DNA from: Candidatus Sumerlaeota bacterium
GTDB lineage: Bacteria; Sumerlaeota; Sumerlaeia; JADFCT01
Assembly: GCA_026398575.1 (NCBI GenBank)
Contig: JAPLSP010000126.1
Location: forward strand, 1 to 33,100
Reading direction: 5' to 3'
Length of the DNA stretch: 33,100 nt
Part shown: piece by piece, positions 6,580-14,862 of the stretch
Numbering within the stretch: the first letter of the stretch is position 1
Layout of the letters: each line of letters begins with the position of its first letter
The notes under the pieces: model-generated
Database searches by the model: none
What the model saw: the letters and a program-made list of their open reading frames with translations, nothing else
What the model was told of the DNA's origin: nothing
Program-made: the position numbers and the translations under genes

Positions 6580-9500
6580 CTAATATACAACCAACCGTGC
6601 GGTCTTCGGCGCGAAGGGCTTGATGTCAATCGTGTTCGCGCCGGCTTTCAGATGCTTTGAAACCTCGAGCCGGAAGGGCTTACCGATGAAGCCGCCCGCA
6701 TATTGGCCATTGACGGTCACATGCGCTGCGGCTTCCGGCGCGAGCGTATCGGCCTCAAGATAGATACGCGACTTCGCAAGATTCACGTCCGAGGGAATTT
6801 CGCATTTGCCGTGGAAGATGTCGGCCTTCACAGGGCTGAGGGTTAACCGCCCACCGCCGCCAGCGCCGCCACTGCCACCCAGGGCTTTCCACGGACCGCT
6901 TCCATACTTCGCCACTTCCAGGGCTTGCGCCCATTTCTTGTCGTCGAAGCCGGGCTTGTCCCATCCGGCGGGCGATTCCTTCGAGGCTTTCCACGAGGCG
7001 TCAATCCGGCCTTTGAGCGGCGCGCCGTTTTCGAATTCGATCACGTATTGCCCGATGAGGCCGGCGGGACTGGGTTGATCCGTGGCATTGACGGCCTTGA
7101 TGGCAAATTGATTCGCGCCGGGCTTGAGCTGCTTTGCGATGTCCACCTTTTTCGCGACGCGCCAGCCTTCCACGTCGCCATCGCTCGTGCCGGCTTTCTG
7201 GCCGTTGACACTGAGTTCGAAATCATTGTCGCACGTGATGAAGAAGGTGGCCTTTGCGATCTTGCGGTCTTGCGCAATCGTAACCAGGCCGCGGAAGAAA
7301 CGTTCTCCGGGAGGCGCCGCCGTGGCGGGATTGCCCTCGGGAAACCAAACCCACGAGCATCCCGCAAATGACGCCGCGGCTGGCGTGGCCGGCGCAGCTG
7401 CCGCCACAGTTTTCGACGCCGGCGCATCCAAAGGCGGTGGCTCGGGGTCCTTGATGGATGTGTCGCGCGTGATGGTGATTTCTGGGTGGGAGGACTTTGA
7501 TTGTGGACTGGGTGGACTGAGTGGACTAAGGGAAGCGATTTCGAGGCGGGCGGGGAGGTCGCGCTTCTTTTCCTGAAAGACCAGCAGGACGCTCTCCGAT
7601 GGCTCTAGCGTGATATCCATTTCAACAACGGCATCGCCGACGCGCTTGAATGGGATCGCGGTGATTTCGTTGCGCATCGGATCCCAGCATTCCGGCTCGC
7701 CGTTGGCCGTTACGCGGAAGCGGAATTGCCTCGCCTCGCCCAGGTGGTTCTGATTGCAGACAAGGAAGACGTCGCGCCCGCTCTTCATGCGATGCAGCAC
7801 ATGCAGCCAGTTGTCCGTCTTCCCCGTCAATACTTCCAGCGCCGGATGAATTTTCGCGTCTCCGGTCAATGCGGCTTGAATCTCCTCCGTCGTCGGCTTT
7901 TCGGTGAGGAAATAGGATTTGCCGCCGCCCGCGCTCGTCTTCACCAATGCCATCGAGGGCTTATCGGGCTTGCCCCAGATCGCTTCGGTCAGCGCTGCGA
8001 TATCGGCGCCCGTCTTGCCCAGCGTCGCGGATTTGGACGGCAGGAATCCATAACCGACGACCACGCCGCCCTTGTCAAAGAACTCTTTGGCCTTTGCGAG
8101 CGCGCCATAAGGAATCGCCTCCACCGGCGGCACGACAAGGACCTGATGCGTTTCCTTGTGCAGTTTGATTTCTTTCCCTTCGATCTTCGCATCGTCCTCA
8201 AACGCGTCGTAAGGCATCCAGTCGGAATCGAAAAGCGCATCGTCGAGCGTGTTCGTCATCTCGTCAATCCGGACGGCTTTGCCCGCGTGCATGCTCTGCC
8301 CCGGGAAGAGCACGGCCACGGGCGCCACGTGCCGCCCGCCCGCCAGCATCACGCTCAGCCGGTTGGTATAGTCGGCGTAAACCCGATAGAGCGGATAGCG
8401 CGGTTCGTAGCCGCCATTGTAGAAGTACGGAGGGCAATCGGTATCGCGCGGCGAACGCGGATTGAAGGAATGCGGGATCATATAATTCACACCGCGAACC
8501 TGCATCTGATCGGTGAGCCACTTCATCTCGGGGTAGGTGATGTTCTGCCCATAAGCGCCGAACATCTCGCACATGGTGACGTCATCGGCTTTGTTATAAA
8601 CATGCGTGATGGAACTGCCCAGCTTGGCCATCTGCCACAAGCCGGTTTTCTTCTGTCCGGGATAGAACTGCCGGACGACAAGGTCAATGCCACCCATGTC
8701 GCTGTATTTTTGCAGCTGGAACATATTGCCCGCGCACAGCCTGTAGCTGAACAACTCCGAACCGTGTTCCATGAAGTGGCCCATCGAGACGACGTTGTGT
8801 TCGCGGCACCACTTCGACATCCCGCCGTACATCGTCCGCCCCCACGCTTCCGCAAAGGCATCGCTGTATTGATACTTCGCCGCGATCTGCTCTTCGCCCG
8901 CCAGCGCAAACTTCCACGCCACCAGCGCCTTCTTCCAATCCACCTTGCGCTCGGACAGGACCTTCATCGCGTCGGCGCCCCAGTCGCCCAGCGTCTCCGG
9001 CTCGTCATAAAAATAGCCCTGGATCGTCTTGCCGAAGTCCTCTTTGAAGCGGTCGTAGTGCGGCTGATAAACGGTCTTGATGAACCAGTCCACGCAATCC
9101 TTGTCCGCGCCGTCCACGGCGATCATTTTCTTCTGCATGCCTTTGGGGCCGGTGAATGCCCATGTGAATTTCATCACCTTCCATTTTCCTGCGGGCGCGT
9201 CCCACGCGAGCGTCCCCTCCTTGATATTGGCGGCCAAATCCACGAGGCTCGCTCCGTCAACGCCGCCCTCGACTTCCTTGCCGGCCACTGCGCCGATGAA
9301 CTGCTTGCCGCCGTATCCGCCATCCGTGATTTTCTTGGGGCCTTCCACGCTGATGGCCGCCGCTTCCATCGTTTTGCTGCCATATTCGGGCGGCACCTTG
9401 CCGCCGAGCATCTGGCTCGGCCACCACTTCTCATCAAAGATCCACATCGTCATATTGAGCTTCTTGGCGGCCTGGAGGCAGATGGCAAGGTCGCGGTACC

Positions 9501-9795
9501 ATCCCTCGCCCAGCCAGTCGCTATGCGGGCGCGATTCGGCGGTGAATGTGCCGTTGCCGCTCTCCGCCACTTTTTCGAGATACATTTCGAGCCGCTCTTT
9601 GCTCTCATCGCCGTGCAGCCAAAAGAGCGGCCCGGTCAGCCGCCGCGCCTCCATTGGCAATTCACGGAATTGCTTCTCGATTTCCGCGATGTTTTTTTCG
9701 CCCGTCTCGGCGCCGCTCAACCAGCAGGCGCTCATCATCCAACATGCGCCTGCCATCAGCGTCAGCGCTCTCATCATCGCGTATTTGTTCATCAT
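6580..9795 (-). CDS. Secreted GH106-like glycoside hydrolase (alpha-L-rhamnosidase type)
   Basis: Large exported enzyme of 1071 residues, probably removing rhamnose or related sugars from complex polysaccharides. Residues 1-29 form a signal peptide; MSAC at 21-24 resembles a lipobox, so a lipoprotein is possible. The catalytic region (about 55-745) carries PLFWLHGDESKERLEMYLEK, WIFDEKWWPSQMLGG and GYFYDEPETLG around Glu265, matching the GH106-type pattern of W...DD/E..WP.....GG and an acidic DEPE. A Ser/Pro linker (about 745-800) leads to a beta-sandwich starting SWVWFPEGNPA (about 810-965), like the N-terminal domain of bacterial rhamnosidases. A Gly-rich linker GGSGGAGGGG follows, then a final sandwich (about 985-1071) ending in a GANTIDIKPFAP-type sugar-binding strand. 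An AAGGA site about 8 nt before the ATG supports the start. Exact family and substrate are not settled. Confidence 0.83.
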   Translation of the reverse strand: MMNKYAMMRALTLMAGACWMMSACWLSGAETGEKNIAEIEKQFRELPMEARRLTGPLFWLHGDESKERLEMYLEKVAESGNGTFTAESRPHSDWLGEGWYRDLAICLQAAKKLNMTMWIFDEKWWPSQMLGGKVPPEYGSKTMEAAAISVEGPKKITDGGYGGKQFIGAVAGKEVEGGVDGASLVDLAANIKEGTLAWDAPAGKWKVMKFTWAFTGPKGMQKKMIAVDGADKDCVDWFIKTVYQPHYDRFKEDFGKTIQGYFYDEPETLGDWGADAMKVLSERKVDWKKALVAWKFALAGEEQIAAKYQYSDAFAEAWGRTMYGGMSKWCREHNVVSMGHFMEHGSELFSYRLCAGNMFQLQKYSDMGGIDLVVRQFYPGQKKTGLWQMAKLGSSITHVYNKADDVTMCEMFGAYGQNITYPEMKWLTDQMQVRGVNYMIPHSFNPRSPRDTDCPPYFYNGGYEPRYPLYRVYADYTNRLSVMLAGGRHVAPVAVLFPGQSMHAGKAVRIDEMTNTLDDALFDSDWMPYDAFEDDAKIEGKEIKLHKETHQVLVVPPVEAIPYGALAKAKEFFDKGGVVVGYGFLPSKSATLGKTGADIAALTEAIWGKPDKPSMALVKTSAGGGKSYFLTEKPTTEEIQAALTGDAKIHPALEVLTGKTDNWLHVLHRMKSGRDVFLVCNQNHLGEARQFRFRVTANGEPECWDPMRNEITAIPFKRVGDAVVEMDITLEPSESVLLVFQEKKRDLPARLEIASLSPLSPPSPQSKSSHPEITITRDTSIKDPEPPPLDAPASKTVAAAAPATPAAASFAGCSWVWFPEGNPATAAPPGERFFRGLVTIAQDRKIAKATFFITCDNDFELSVNGQKAGTSDGDVEGWRVAKKVDIAKQLKPGANQFAIKAVNATDQPSPAGLIGQYVIEFENGAPLKGRIDASWKASKESPAGWDKPGFDDKKWAQALEVAKYGSGPWKALGGSGGAGGGGRLTLSPVKADIFHGKCEIPSDVNLAKSRIYLEADTLAPEAAAHVTVNGQYAGGFIGKPFRLEVSKHLKAGANTIDIKPFAPKTARLVVY
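7497..7533. repeat. Short tandem gtggact repeat inside coding sequence
   Basis: On the + strand gtggactggg, tggactga and gtggactaag follow one another with a 9-10-nt period. On the coding strand this writes the Ser-Leu-Pro linker of the GH106-like enzyme (LSPLSPPSPQS). It looks like a noncoding microrepeat that expanded within an interdomain linker. Confidence 0.5.
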
Positions 9796-9886
9796 CGCGC
9801 CATCCTTCCAAATCAGATATGATTATGCATGATCATTGCGGTCTAAAATAACAGAACAATTTCTCTTGCGGCGCCACGACGGCGGT

Positions 9887-10129
9887 TTTAGCCGGCTTCA
9901 GCCGGCTCTTCTTTGCACCCTGCTTTAGCAGGGGTGTCCGCAGGCAGCATCTAGCTCTGAGCGCGCTTCAGCGCGGCTTCTCGACATGCTTTAGCAAAAG
10001 ACAAAGGCGGGAGATTCTCTTGCTGAAGCATGTCGAGAAGCCGCGCTGAAGCGCGCTTGCAGGAAAGCGCTGCTGCCTTCACCCGCCTAAAGGCGGGTGC
10101 AAAGAAGAGCCTGCTAAAGCAGGCTAAAA
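9887..10129. repeat. Nested inverted repeat element, copy 1
   Basis: Inner arms 9961-9996 and 10021-10056 are complementary at 35 of 36 positions around a 24-nt loop. Outer arms 9887-9935 and 10080-10129 pair with each other over the shared ctcttctttgcaccc segment. The arms are assembled from mini-hairpins with a common design, such as gccggcttcagccggc, cctgctttagcagg, cccgcctaaaggcggg and cctgctaaagcagg. The element fills most of the 513-bp gap (9796-10308) between the GH106-like gene and the methyltransferase gene. The rest of that gap holds the upstream region of the hydrolase and nothing else I recognise. A second copy is at 25934-26182. Confidence 0.92.
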
Positions 10130-10308
10130 TCACAATCGGCCGAGTCATAAGCGGGCTTATATTGCACAATCATGAAAAAGCATTCTGTATGTATGATAGC
10201 CCAGGCAAACAGCGCCGATAAAGGGTAATACCTTGGAACCGGACTCCATGCGAGGAAAAGGCGATCAGTGTCCATTAGCGGTTATTAGCGGTTAATCTTC
10301 GCGAGCGA

Positions 10309-11460
10309 TCAATACCCGCCGAATTCATGGGCGGCGTCGTAAAGCGCCAGGATATTTTCGGGAGGCACGTCGGCCTGGATGTTGTGCACGCTGTTGAAGA
10401 CGTAAGCGCCGCCGGGCTTGAAGGCCTGGAGGTTGCGCCGGACGTGCTCGCGGACTTCATCCGGCTTGGCGCGCGGCAGGATGTGCTGCGAGTCAATCCC
10501 TCCGCCCCAAAAAACCAGCCGGGCGCCGAAGTCGGCTTTCAACCGTTCCGGCGCCATGTCCCTGGCCGCGATCTGCACGGGATTCAGGATATCAATGCCG
10601 TTATCCAGCAGATCGGGAATGTATTCGATCACCGAGCCGCACGAGTGATACCAGATTTTTGCCTTCGTGCGCGACTTGATGAACTGCACGAGCTGCTTCT
10701 GGCGCGGCTTGACGATTCCGCGATAAATCCGCGGCGGAAAGAGCGGCCCGGTCTGTCCCGCCAGGTCGTCGCCGATCATGATCACATCCACCACGTCGCC
10801 CGCTTCCTTCAGGAATCCGCCGAACCAGTCCAGCCAGAACTTCAGCGTGCGATCAATGATGGCTTCGAGGATTTCGGGCTCCGCCATCATATCCATGAAA
10901 AGGTTTTCGAGGCCGCGCATATACCAGCAGATTTCATAAACGACGCCCGAGATGCCGCTGATGACGGCGTAGGGCGTTTCGCGCTTCAGCCGCAGCGCCT
11001 GTTCGCGAACGTTTTTGAAGCGGCTGGGATCGCCGCCGTCGGGGAAGGGATATTCCTTGATCTGCGCGAGCGTCAGCCCCGCCAGCGGATGATGCGAGAT
11101 ATCGAAATAATAGGGGTGATCTTCGGGCATGGACCATGTGACGCCGAATTCGTCGGTCAGATCGTTCCAGAGGCGGTCCTTGCGCGTCCGCTGGACGACC
11201 GCGCCCTTGAAACCGTCGGGGCCGCCCGCCGAAACATAGCGCGTATCCACGCGCAGCCGCTCCAGCACGGCCTCCGAAGGGCGCGCCAGCTGCTGCACCA
11301 TGTCCATGATGACGATGTCTTCCTTCAATCCCAGGAGGTCAATCAGTTTTTGGTAGGCGAATTTGTGAATGCCGGTTTGATTGCCACCCAAGTCAATCGG
11401 CACGCGGTCCGGCTGGCGATGATCCAGCGCCGTCAATAAACGTTCGCGAGATGTCTGCAT
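10309..11460 (-). CDS. Uroporphyrinogen decarboxylase-family methyltransferase-like protein
   Basis: Member of the URO-D superfamily (383 residues), most like the MtaA/CmuA-type corrinoid methyltransferase branch, not heme-pathway HemE. Visible features are the opening SRERLLTALDHRQPDRVPIDLGG, the glycine-rich GISGVVYEICWYMRGLENLFMD, and the H-S-C-G motif at residues 272-275 (WYHSCGSVIEYIPDLL). In this branch His and Cys of HxCG take part in zinc binding. The tail carries GGGIDSQHILP and PGGAYVFNSVHNIQADVP, both common in the subgroup. No heme genes and no corrinoid protein lie nearby, so the substrate is unknown. Such genes are abundant near sugar-use loci in PVC-type genomes. The start is 18 nt after the upstream pseudopilin stop, so transcription could be shared, although no Shine-Dalgarno is clear. 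Confidence 0.87.
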   Translation of the reverse strand: MQTSRERLLTALDHRQPDRVPIDLGGNQTGIHKFAYQKLIDLLGLKEDIVIMDMVQQLARPSEAVLERLRVDTRYVSAGGPDGFKGAVVQRTRKDRLWNDLTDEFGVTWSMPEDHPYYFDISHHPLAGLTLAQIKEYPFPDGGDPSRFKNVREQALRLKRETPYAVISGISGVVYEICWYMRGLENLFMDMMAEPEILEAIIDRTLKFWLDWFGGFLKEAGDVVDVIMIGDDLAGQTGPLFPPRIYRGIVKPRQKQLVQFIKSRTKAKIWYHSCGSVIEYIPDLLDNGIDILNPVQIAARDMAPERLKADFGARLVFWGGGIDSQHILPRAKPDEVREHVRRNLQAFKPGGAYVFNSVHNIQADVPPENILALYDAAHEFGGY

Positions 11461-11478
11461 AAAAAGTTTCGACTCTTG

Positions 11479-12069
11479 CTATTTAATATTATAGAATGCC
11501 CTATTTGTCATCATAATGTCGCCATAAGAGATAGTTCCATTTGTAGGATCATAAAGCCAATTTGCGCAGGCTCCTGGTCCTCCGGCAATTGCTGCATGCG
11601 CAGGGGGTTCCATCTTGATGTCCGGCCCAGCCGAAAAGATATAATAATAAATACCGACAGGATCAAAAATATTATTCGGCCAGTTAGTTGCAGGATCTGT
11701 ATCAGCGCCATATACAAAAGCTTTCATGCGAGCGCATTCCAATTGCGACCTATCCAGCCAGTATTTTTTTTCACAGAAAGTATCCGAAGGAACAGAGGTA
11801 AGGTAAGCTACCGGCGTAGTTAGCTGCAGCCAGCTGTTAATTTCCACGTTTACCTTGTCACTAGGATAGCAATTCCAATCCACATAATAAGCCTCTAAGC
11901 CAAGTCTGAGCGTCCTCAGATCCGCATAGACGCGGGCGCATTTCGAGCGCGTTTGCGCTTCGAGGAAGTTGGGGATGGCGATCAGGGCCAGGATGGCGAT
12001 GATCGCGATGACGATGAGTAGTTCGATGAGCGTGAAGCCGCCCACATACCGCTTTCTTGTGTTGAGCAT
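11479..12069 (-). CDS. Type II secretion-like pseudopilin (prepilin N-terminal methylation domain)
   Basis: Small exported pilin-like protein of 196 residues. The N-terminus has a short basic leader ending in Gly-Gly, then FTLIELLIVIAIIAILALIA and PNFLEAQTRSK. Prepilin peptidase would cut after Gly11, with Glu at position +5. A single hydrophobic helix is followed by a globular domain ending with WLYDPTNGTISYGDI. The frame opens 42 nt earlier, but the ATG at 12069 is preferred: AGGAGG lies at 12078-12083, 8 nt upstream, and the earlier residues do not fit a prepilin leader. Its C-terminal YDPTNGTIS motif is shared with the paralogue just upstream on the same strand. No secretion ATPase or secretin gene is in the window. 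Coding GC is lower than in the housekeeping genes. Confidence 0.88.
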   Translation of the reverse strand: MLNTRKRYVGGFTLIELLIVIAIIAILALIAIPNFLEAQTRSKCARVYADLRTLRLGLEAYYVDWNCYPSDKVNVEINSWLQLTTPVAYLTSVPSDTFCEKKYWLDRSQLECARMKAFVYGADTDPATNWPNNIFDPVGIYYYIFSAGPDIKMEPPAHAAIAGGPGACANWLYDPTNGTISYGDIMMTNRAFYNIK

Positions 12070-12208
12070 GATACTTACCTCCTGGAATAATAAAATATTA
12101 ACCAAACACAATCTATTTTTTTACCTGACCAAATTCAAATTGTCAAACCAATTTTCGCTGCGGTTCTTTCTATCTTTGCCGGGCATAAAACGCTGATTGA
12201 AGCTCCTG

Positions 12209-12874
12209 TCATTGCCGCTGCCCATCCGGCGCGCCGCCGCCGTAACGGGAAATATAGCCCGTGCTGATGGTGCCATTCGTAGGATCGTAATACGCGTCCG
12301 GATTCTTGAATGGGCCCATGGGATAAGGTATGGGTTTTGTGATGTCAAAAATGCCGTATTCTCCGCTCTTCTTGTCGGTTCTTTGCTGGCGGGTGGGACC
12401 ATAGCTGGTAAAGCAGAAACCCGTGAAGGCGCCGTATAAGCCGGCAGCGCTTCCATAAGAGCCGCCCCAGGAAAGCTTGCCATTTGCCTCGCTATAGTCA
12501 ATCCATCGTATTGTGCCCTTGAAATTGGCGTCATTGTAAGGATTCGCTGGCGCGAACGGATCGAGAAACCATGTGGTCGTTATATATGCAACCGGGGTCG
12601 TAAGAGGGCCAAGATATTGAAACCATGTGCAATAATCCGACCAGTTTGTGCCGTAAGTGAGTGTGCATGGATATTTGTTATTATCCACGAAATAAGCTTC
12701 GACGGCGATGGCGGCCGAGCGCATGTCCGCTTTGACGCGGGTAATCTTAGCCCGGGTTTGGGCTTCCAGAAAGTTCGGGATGGCGATCAGAGCCAGGATG
12801 GCGATGATCGCGATCACGATCAGCAATTCGATCAGCGTGAATCCCGCCGATCTTCGCGCGGTTTGTCTTTTCAT
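12209..12874 (-). CDS. Type II secretion-like pseudopilin (prepilin N-terminal methylation domain)
   Basis: Second pseudopilin, 221 residues, 139 nt upstream of its paralogue and on the same strand. The leader MKRQTARRSAG precedes FTLIELLIVIAIIAILALIA; predicted cleavage is after Gly11, with Glu at +5. PNFLEAQTRAKITRVKADMR follows, then EAYFVDNNKYP, a segment typical of the pseudopilins of several candidate phyla. The C-terminal region is rich in Tyr, Gly and Asn and contains AYYDPTNGTISTGYISRYGGG. An AAAAAGGAGCGGG stretch just before the ATG provides the ribosome site. These proteins probably sit in the inner membrane or periplasm, either as minor pseudopilins or as lineage-specific surface fibres. 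The function of the globular part is not known. Confidence 0.88.
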   Translation of the reverse strand: MKRQTARRSAGFTLIELLIVIAIIAILALIAIPNFLEAQTRAKITRVKADMRSAAIAVEAYFVDNNKYPCTLTYGTNWSDYCTWFQYLGPLTTPVAYITTTWFLDPFAPANPYNDANFKGTIRWIDYSEANGKLSWGGSYGSAAGLYGAFTGFCFTSYGPTRQQRTDKKSGEYGIFDITKPIPYPMGPFKNPDAYYDPTNGTISTGYISRYGGGAPDGQRQ

Positions 12875-13029
12875 GTTCCCGCTCCTTTTTAATGAATTTG
12901 AATAAAGATAAAATTTGTGTATCTAATGCATATTTTTGCAGTTGCTTTTACATAGCTCTGCATTTTATTAAGAATTCAGGCGTTTTTCCACTGTAGGAAA
13001 TGATCTTTAATTTGTAGTTTTTGATCAGC

Positions 13030-13938
13030 ATGAAAGACAAGAAAACATTCTTCCGCTACCTGCCGATCAGCGCGCGCGAACGCTCGTGGGGCGCATACAT
13101 GCTGGATGCCGGCTACACGATGGTTGCGCCGGGATCGCCTTACCCGCCTTACAAGCATCCCGCCGGTCATCAATTCACATGGGAGAAGGGGCGCACGCTC
13201 CACGCGTTTCAGTTCATCTATATCACGCGCGGGCAGGGGCTGTTCGAGTCCGAATCCGGCGGTCCGCAGGAGATCAAAGCTGGCGATCTATTCGTCATTT
13301 ATCCCGAAGTCTGGCACCGCTATCGTCCCTCCGAAGAAACCGGCTGGGATGAGTATTGGGTCGAGTTCGACGGCGACTACGCCCGGCGCCTGATGCAGCG
13401 CGAGGAGTTCACGCCCGAGCGGCCCATCCTGCGCATCGGTTTTCATCAGGCGCTCCTCCAGCTCTTCCTCGACGCGATGGACATTCTGCGCCGCGAGCCG
13501 CCGGATTATCAATTCCTGCTGGGCGCGCTGGCGGCGCAGATCGTCGCGCACACGCTTTCGGCCTTAAAGGTCAAACAATATGAAGGCCGCCCGGTTGAAG
13601 ATGCCATCCGCCAAGCCCGGCAGATCCTTGCGAGCCAGAGCGGCAAGGAACTGCAGCTGGAGGAATTAGCCGCGCAACTCGGATTGAGTTATTCATCGTT
13701 CCGCCGCTTGTTCAAAGCGCAAACGGGTTTTTCGCCGCGTCAGTTCGCGCTGCAAGTGAAACTGAACCGGGCGCGGGATTTGCTGGCGCGCGCCGAGACG
13801 CCGGTCTATCTGGTGGCCGAAGAATCCGGCTTCGAATCGGTGTTCTACTTCTCGAAGTACTTTAAGGAAAAGACCGGCATGACGCCCACCGAATACCGCG
13901 CGAAGCAGAGGAGAAAAAGGGGAAACGCAGGCAGGTAA
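13030..13938 (+). CDS. AraC-family transcriptional regulator
   Basis: DNA-binding regulator of 302 residues. The N-terminal half is a cupin-type ligand domain (about 25-150: FQFIYITRGQGLFES, GDLFVIYPEVWHRYRPSEETGWDEYWVEF), the usual layout for sugar-sensing AraC proteins. The C-terminal half (about 200-295) has two helix-turn-helix motifs: LQLEELAAQLGLSYSSFRRL and VYLVAEESGFESVFYFSKYF followed by KEKTGMTPTEYR. The ATG at 13030 is preferred over the in-frame TTG nine bases earlier; neither has a strong Shine-Dalgarno. The gene is transcribed away from the pseudopilin genes across a 155-bp A/T-rich gap that should hold both promoters. Neighbouring hydrolases make a role in glycan use likely, but the direct targets are unknown. 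Confidence 0.9.
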   Translation: MKDKKTFFRYLPISARERSWGAYMLDAGYTMVAPGSPYPPYKHPAGHQFTWEKGRTLHAFQFIYITRGQGLFESESGGPQEIKAGDLFVIYPEVWHRYRPSEETGWDEYWVEFDGDYARRLMQREEFTPERPILRIGFHQALLQLFLDAMDILRREPPDYQFLLGALAAQIVAHTLSALKVKQYEGRPVEDAIRQARQILASQSGKELQLEELAAQLGLSYSSFRRLFKAQTGFSPRQFALQVKLNRARDLLARAETPVYLVAEESGFESVFYFSKYFKEKTGMTPTEYRAKQRRKRGNAGR

Positions 13939-13983
13939 TCCGCCTGACAAGTGAACCGTTCAACATGCGGGAGGCCATGAATT

Positions 13984-14394
13984 CTATCCCAAGTCAAACA
14001 GGGACGATCCCAGCCGCTGGAAATGCTTTCGGTTGAAAGTGGCGATTTCAGAGGCGCAAGCATTTTGCGCGCTGACGTGAATATAAGCATCCGCAAATTC
14101 TTGTTTACTGCTTGCAGCAATCGTGATCGCCGACTCTACCAGAGCAGCGTCAAGCAGGTGAAGCCCGGACATTGTGGCAATTCGTGATAGTACGTCCAAT
14201 ATCTTATCTTTGGGCAAATGATAATGATCACGCAACCTCCAAGCGAGATCGAATAATACTGGCGGTCCGGAGATAAGTTCCACTTTCCCTGCTGCAGCCT
14301 TTCGAAACAATGTCACCGCCTGATCATGCTGCTCTTTGCCATCCTTCGTGAAGAACCGGAGAAATATGTTGGAATCCACAAAGATCACTTTCAT
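13984..14394 (-). CDS. VapC-like PIN-domain toxin
   Basis: Predicted PIN-domain ribonuclease of a VapBC-type toxin-antitoxin pair, 136 residues, normal for the family. Asp7 in VIFVDSNIFLRF and Asp102 in EFADAYIHVSA match two of the four metal-binding acids. The second position has Asp49 (VLFDLAW) where Glu is usual, and the fourth has Asn121 (IATFNRKHF) where Asp is common, so catalysis may be weakened or altered. The start overlaps the antitoxin stop in ATGA at 14391-14394, the classic coupling of such pairs. It converges on the AraC-type gene with a 45-bp gap. The pair has lower GC than the surrounding genes, which fits horizontal acquisition. Confidence 0.85.
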   Translation of the reverse strand: MKVIFVDSNIFLRFFTKDGKEQHDQAVTLFRKAAAGKVELISGPPVLFDLAWRLRDHYHLPKDKILDVLSRIATMSGLHLLDAALVESAITIAASSKQEFADAYIHVSAQNACASEIATFNRKHFQRLGSSLFDLG

Positions 14395-14636
14395 GATTTC
14401 CTCCGTGGACTCTGGCGTTCGGCGATATATCGCCGCATGGCTTCGCTTTCTACATCTGGCGGGAGCGCTTTGCCCAGAAAACCGGCCAACTCAAAAAAAT
14501 CGCCAACGGGTTTGATGATGATGGCGGCGTCCGAGGATTCGATCGTCACGCGATCATGGGGATTCATGCCAAGCTTCCTGCGGAATGCAATGGGCAATGT
14601 GATTTGACCTTTTTCCGAAATCGTAGCAACAGGCAT
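14391..14636 (-). CDS. AbrB/SpoVT-type antitoxin (VapB-like)
   Basis: An 81-residue protein with an N-terminal swapped-hairpin AbrB DNA-binding domain (ATISEKGQITLPIAFRRKLG, then DRVTIESSDAAIIIKPV, residues 4-45). The C-terminal arm of about 35 residues should wrap the PIN toxin. It is expected to neutralise the toxin and repress its own promoter. AAAGGA about 8 nt before the ATG is a good ribosome site. The last bases overlap the toxin start by 4 nt. The region upstream, to about 14700, is A/T-rich and probably holds the promoter and operator; no clear palindrome was identified. Confidence 0.88.
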   Translation of the reverse strand: MPVATISEKGQITLPIAFRRKLGMNPHDRVTIESSDAAIIIKPVGDFFELAGFLGKALPPDVESEAMRRYIAERQSPRRKS

Positions 14637-14763
14637 TAATCTTTCCTTTCACAACCAAGTAGGAATTGATTTTAGAAAGTAATACTTTGCATGGCAAGTA
14701 GGAAATTTGCGGACAAGTATGATTTTATAGATAAGCCACAAGGATCACAGAGGATACAAAGAA

Positions 14764-14793
14764 AAAGGTCCAAGGATTTCTCCTTGGGCCTTT
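14764..14793 (-). terminator. Rho-independent terminator after the kelch gene
   Basis: A 13-bp stem (aaaggcccaagga/tccttggaccttt on the - strand, one mismatch or wobble) closes a GAAA tetraloop and runs into a T-rich tail. It lies about 70 nt past the stop of the kelch-repeat gene, which is the gene it serves. Confidence 0.8.
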
Positions 14794-14862
14794 CATGGCT
14801 TTCATTTATCAGCGGACAGCCGGCCTTCATTCATCGCAAGCCGCCGCTATTTTCGAGGGGCC

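Noticed and set aside
7726..9822. Long open frame (698 codons) on the + strand opposite the GH106-like gene
   Set aside because: It is a high-GC antisense shadow: the - strand frame has clear glycoside hydrolase motifs, a signal peptide and a ribosome site, while this frame is His/Arg/Ala-rich with no recognisable domain.
9951..10169. Small - strand frame of 72 codons
   Set aside because: It lies entirely within the nested inverted repeat, and its sequence follows the hairpin arms.
10309..11460. Heme-pathway uroporphyrinogen decarboxylase (hemE)
   Set aside because: The HSCG motif and overall sequence fit the MtaA/CmuA-like branch, and no other heme genes are nearby.
14737..14760. Decamer-like repeat cacaaggat/cacagaggat
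   Set aside because: Only two imperfect units; it may belong to a larger family but cannot be supported from this window.
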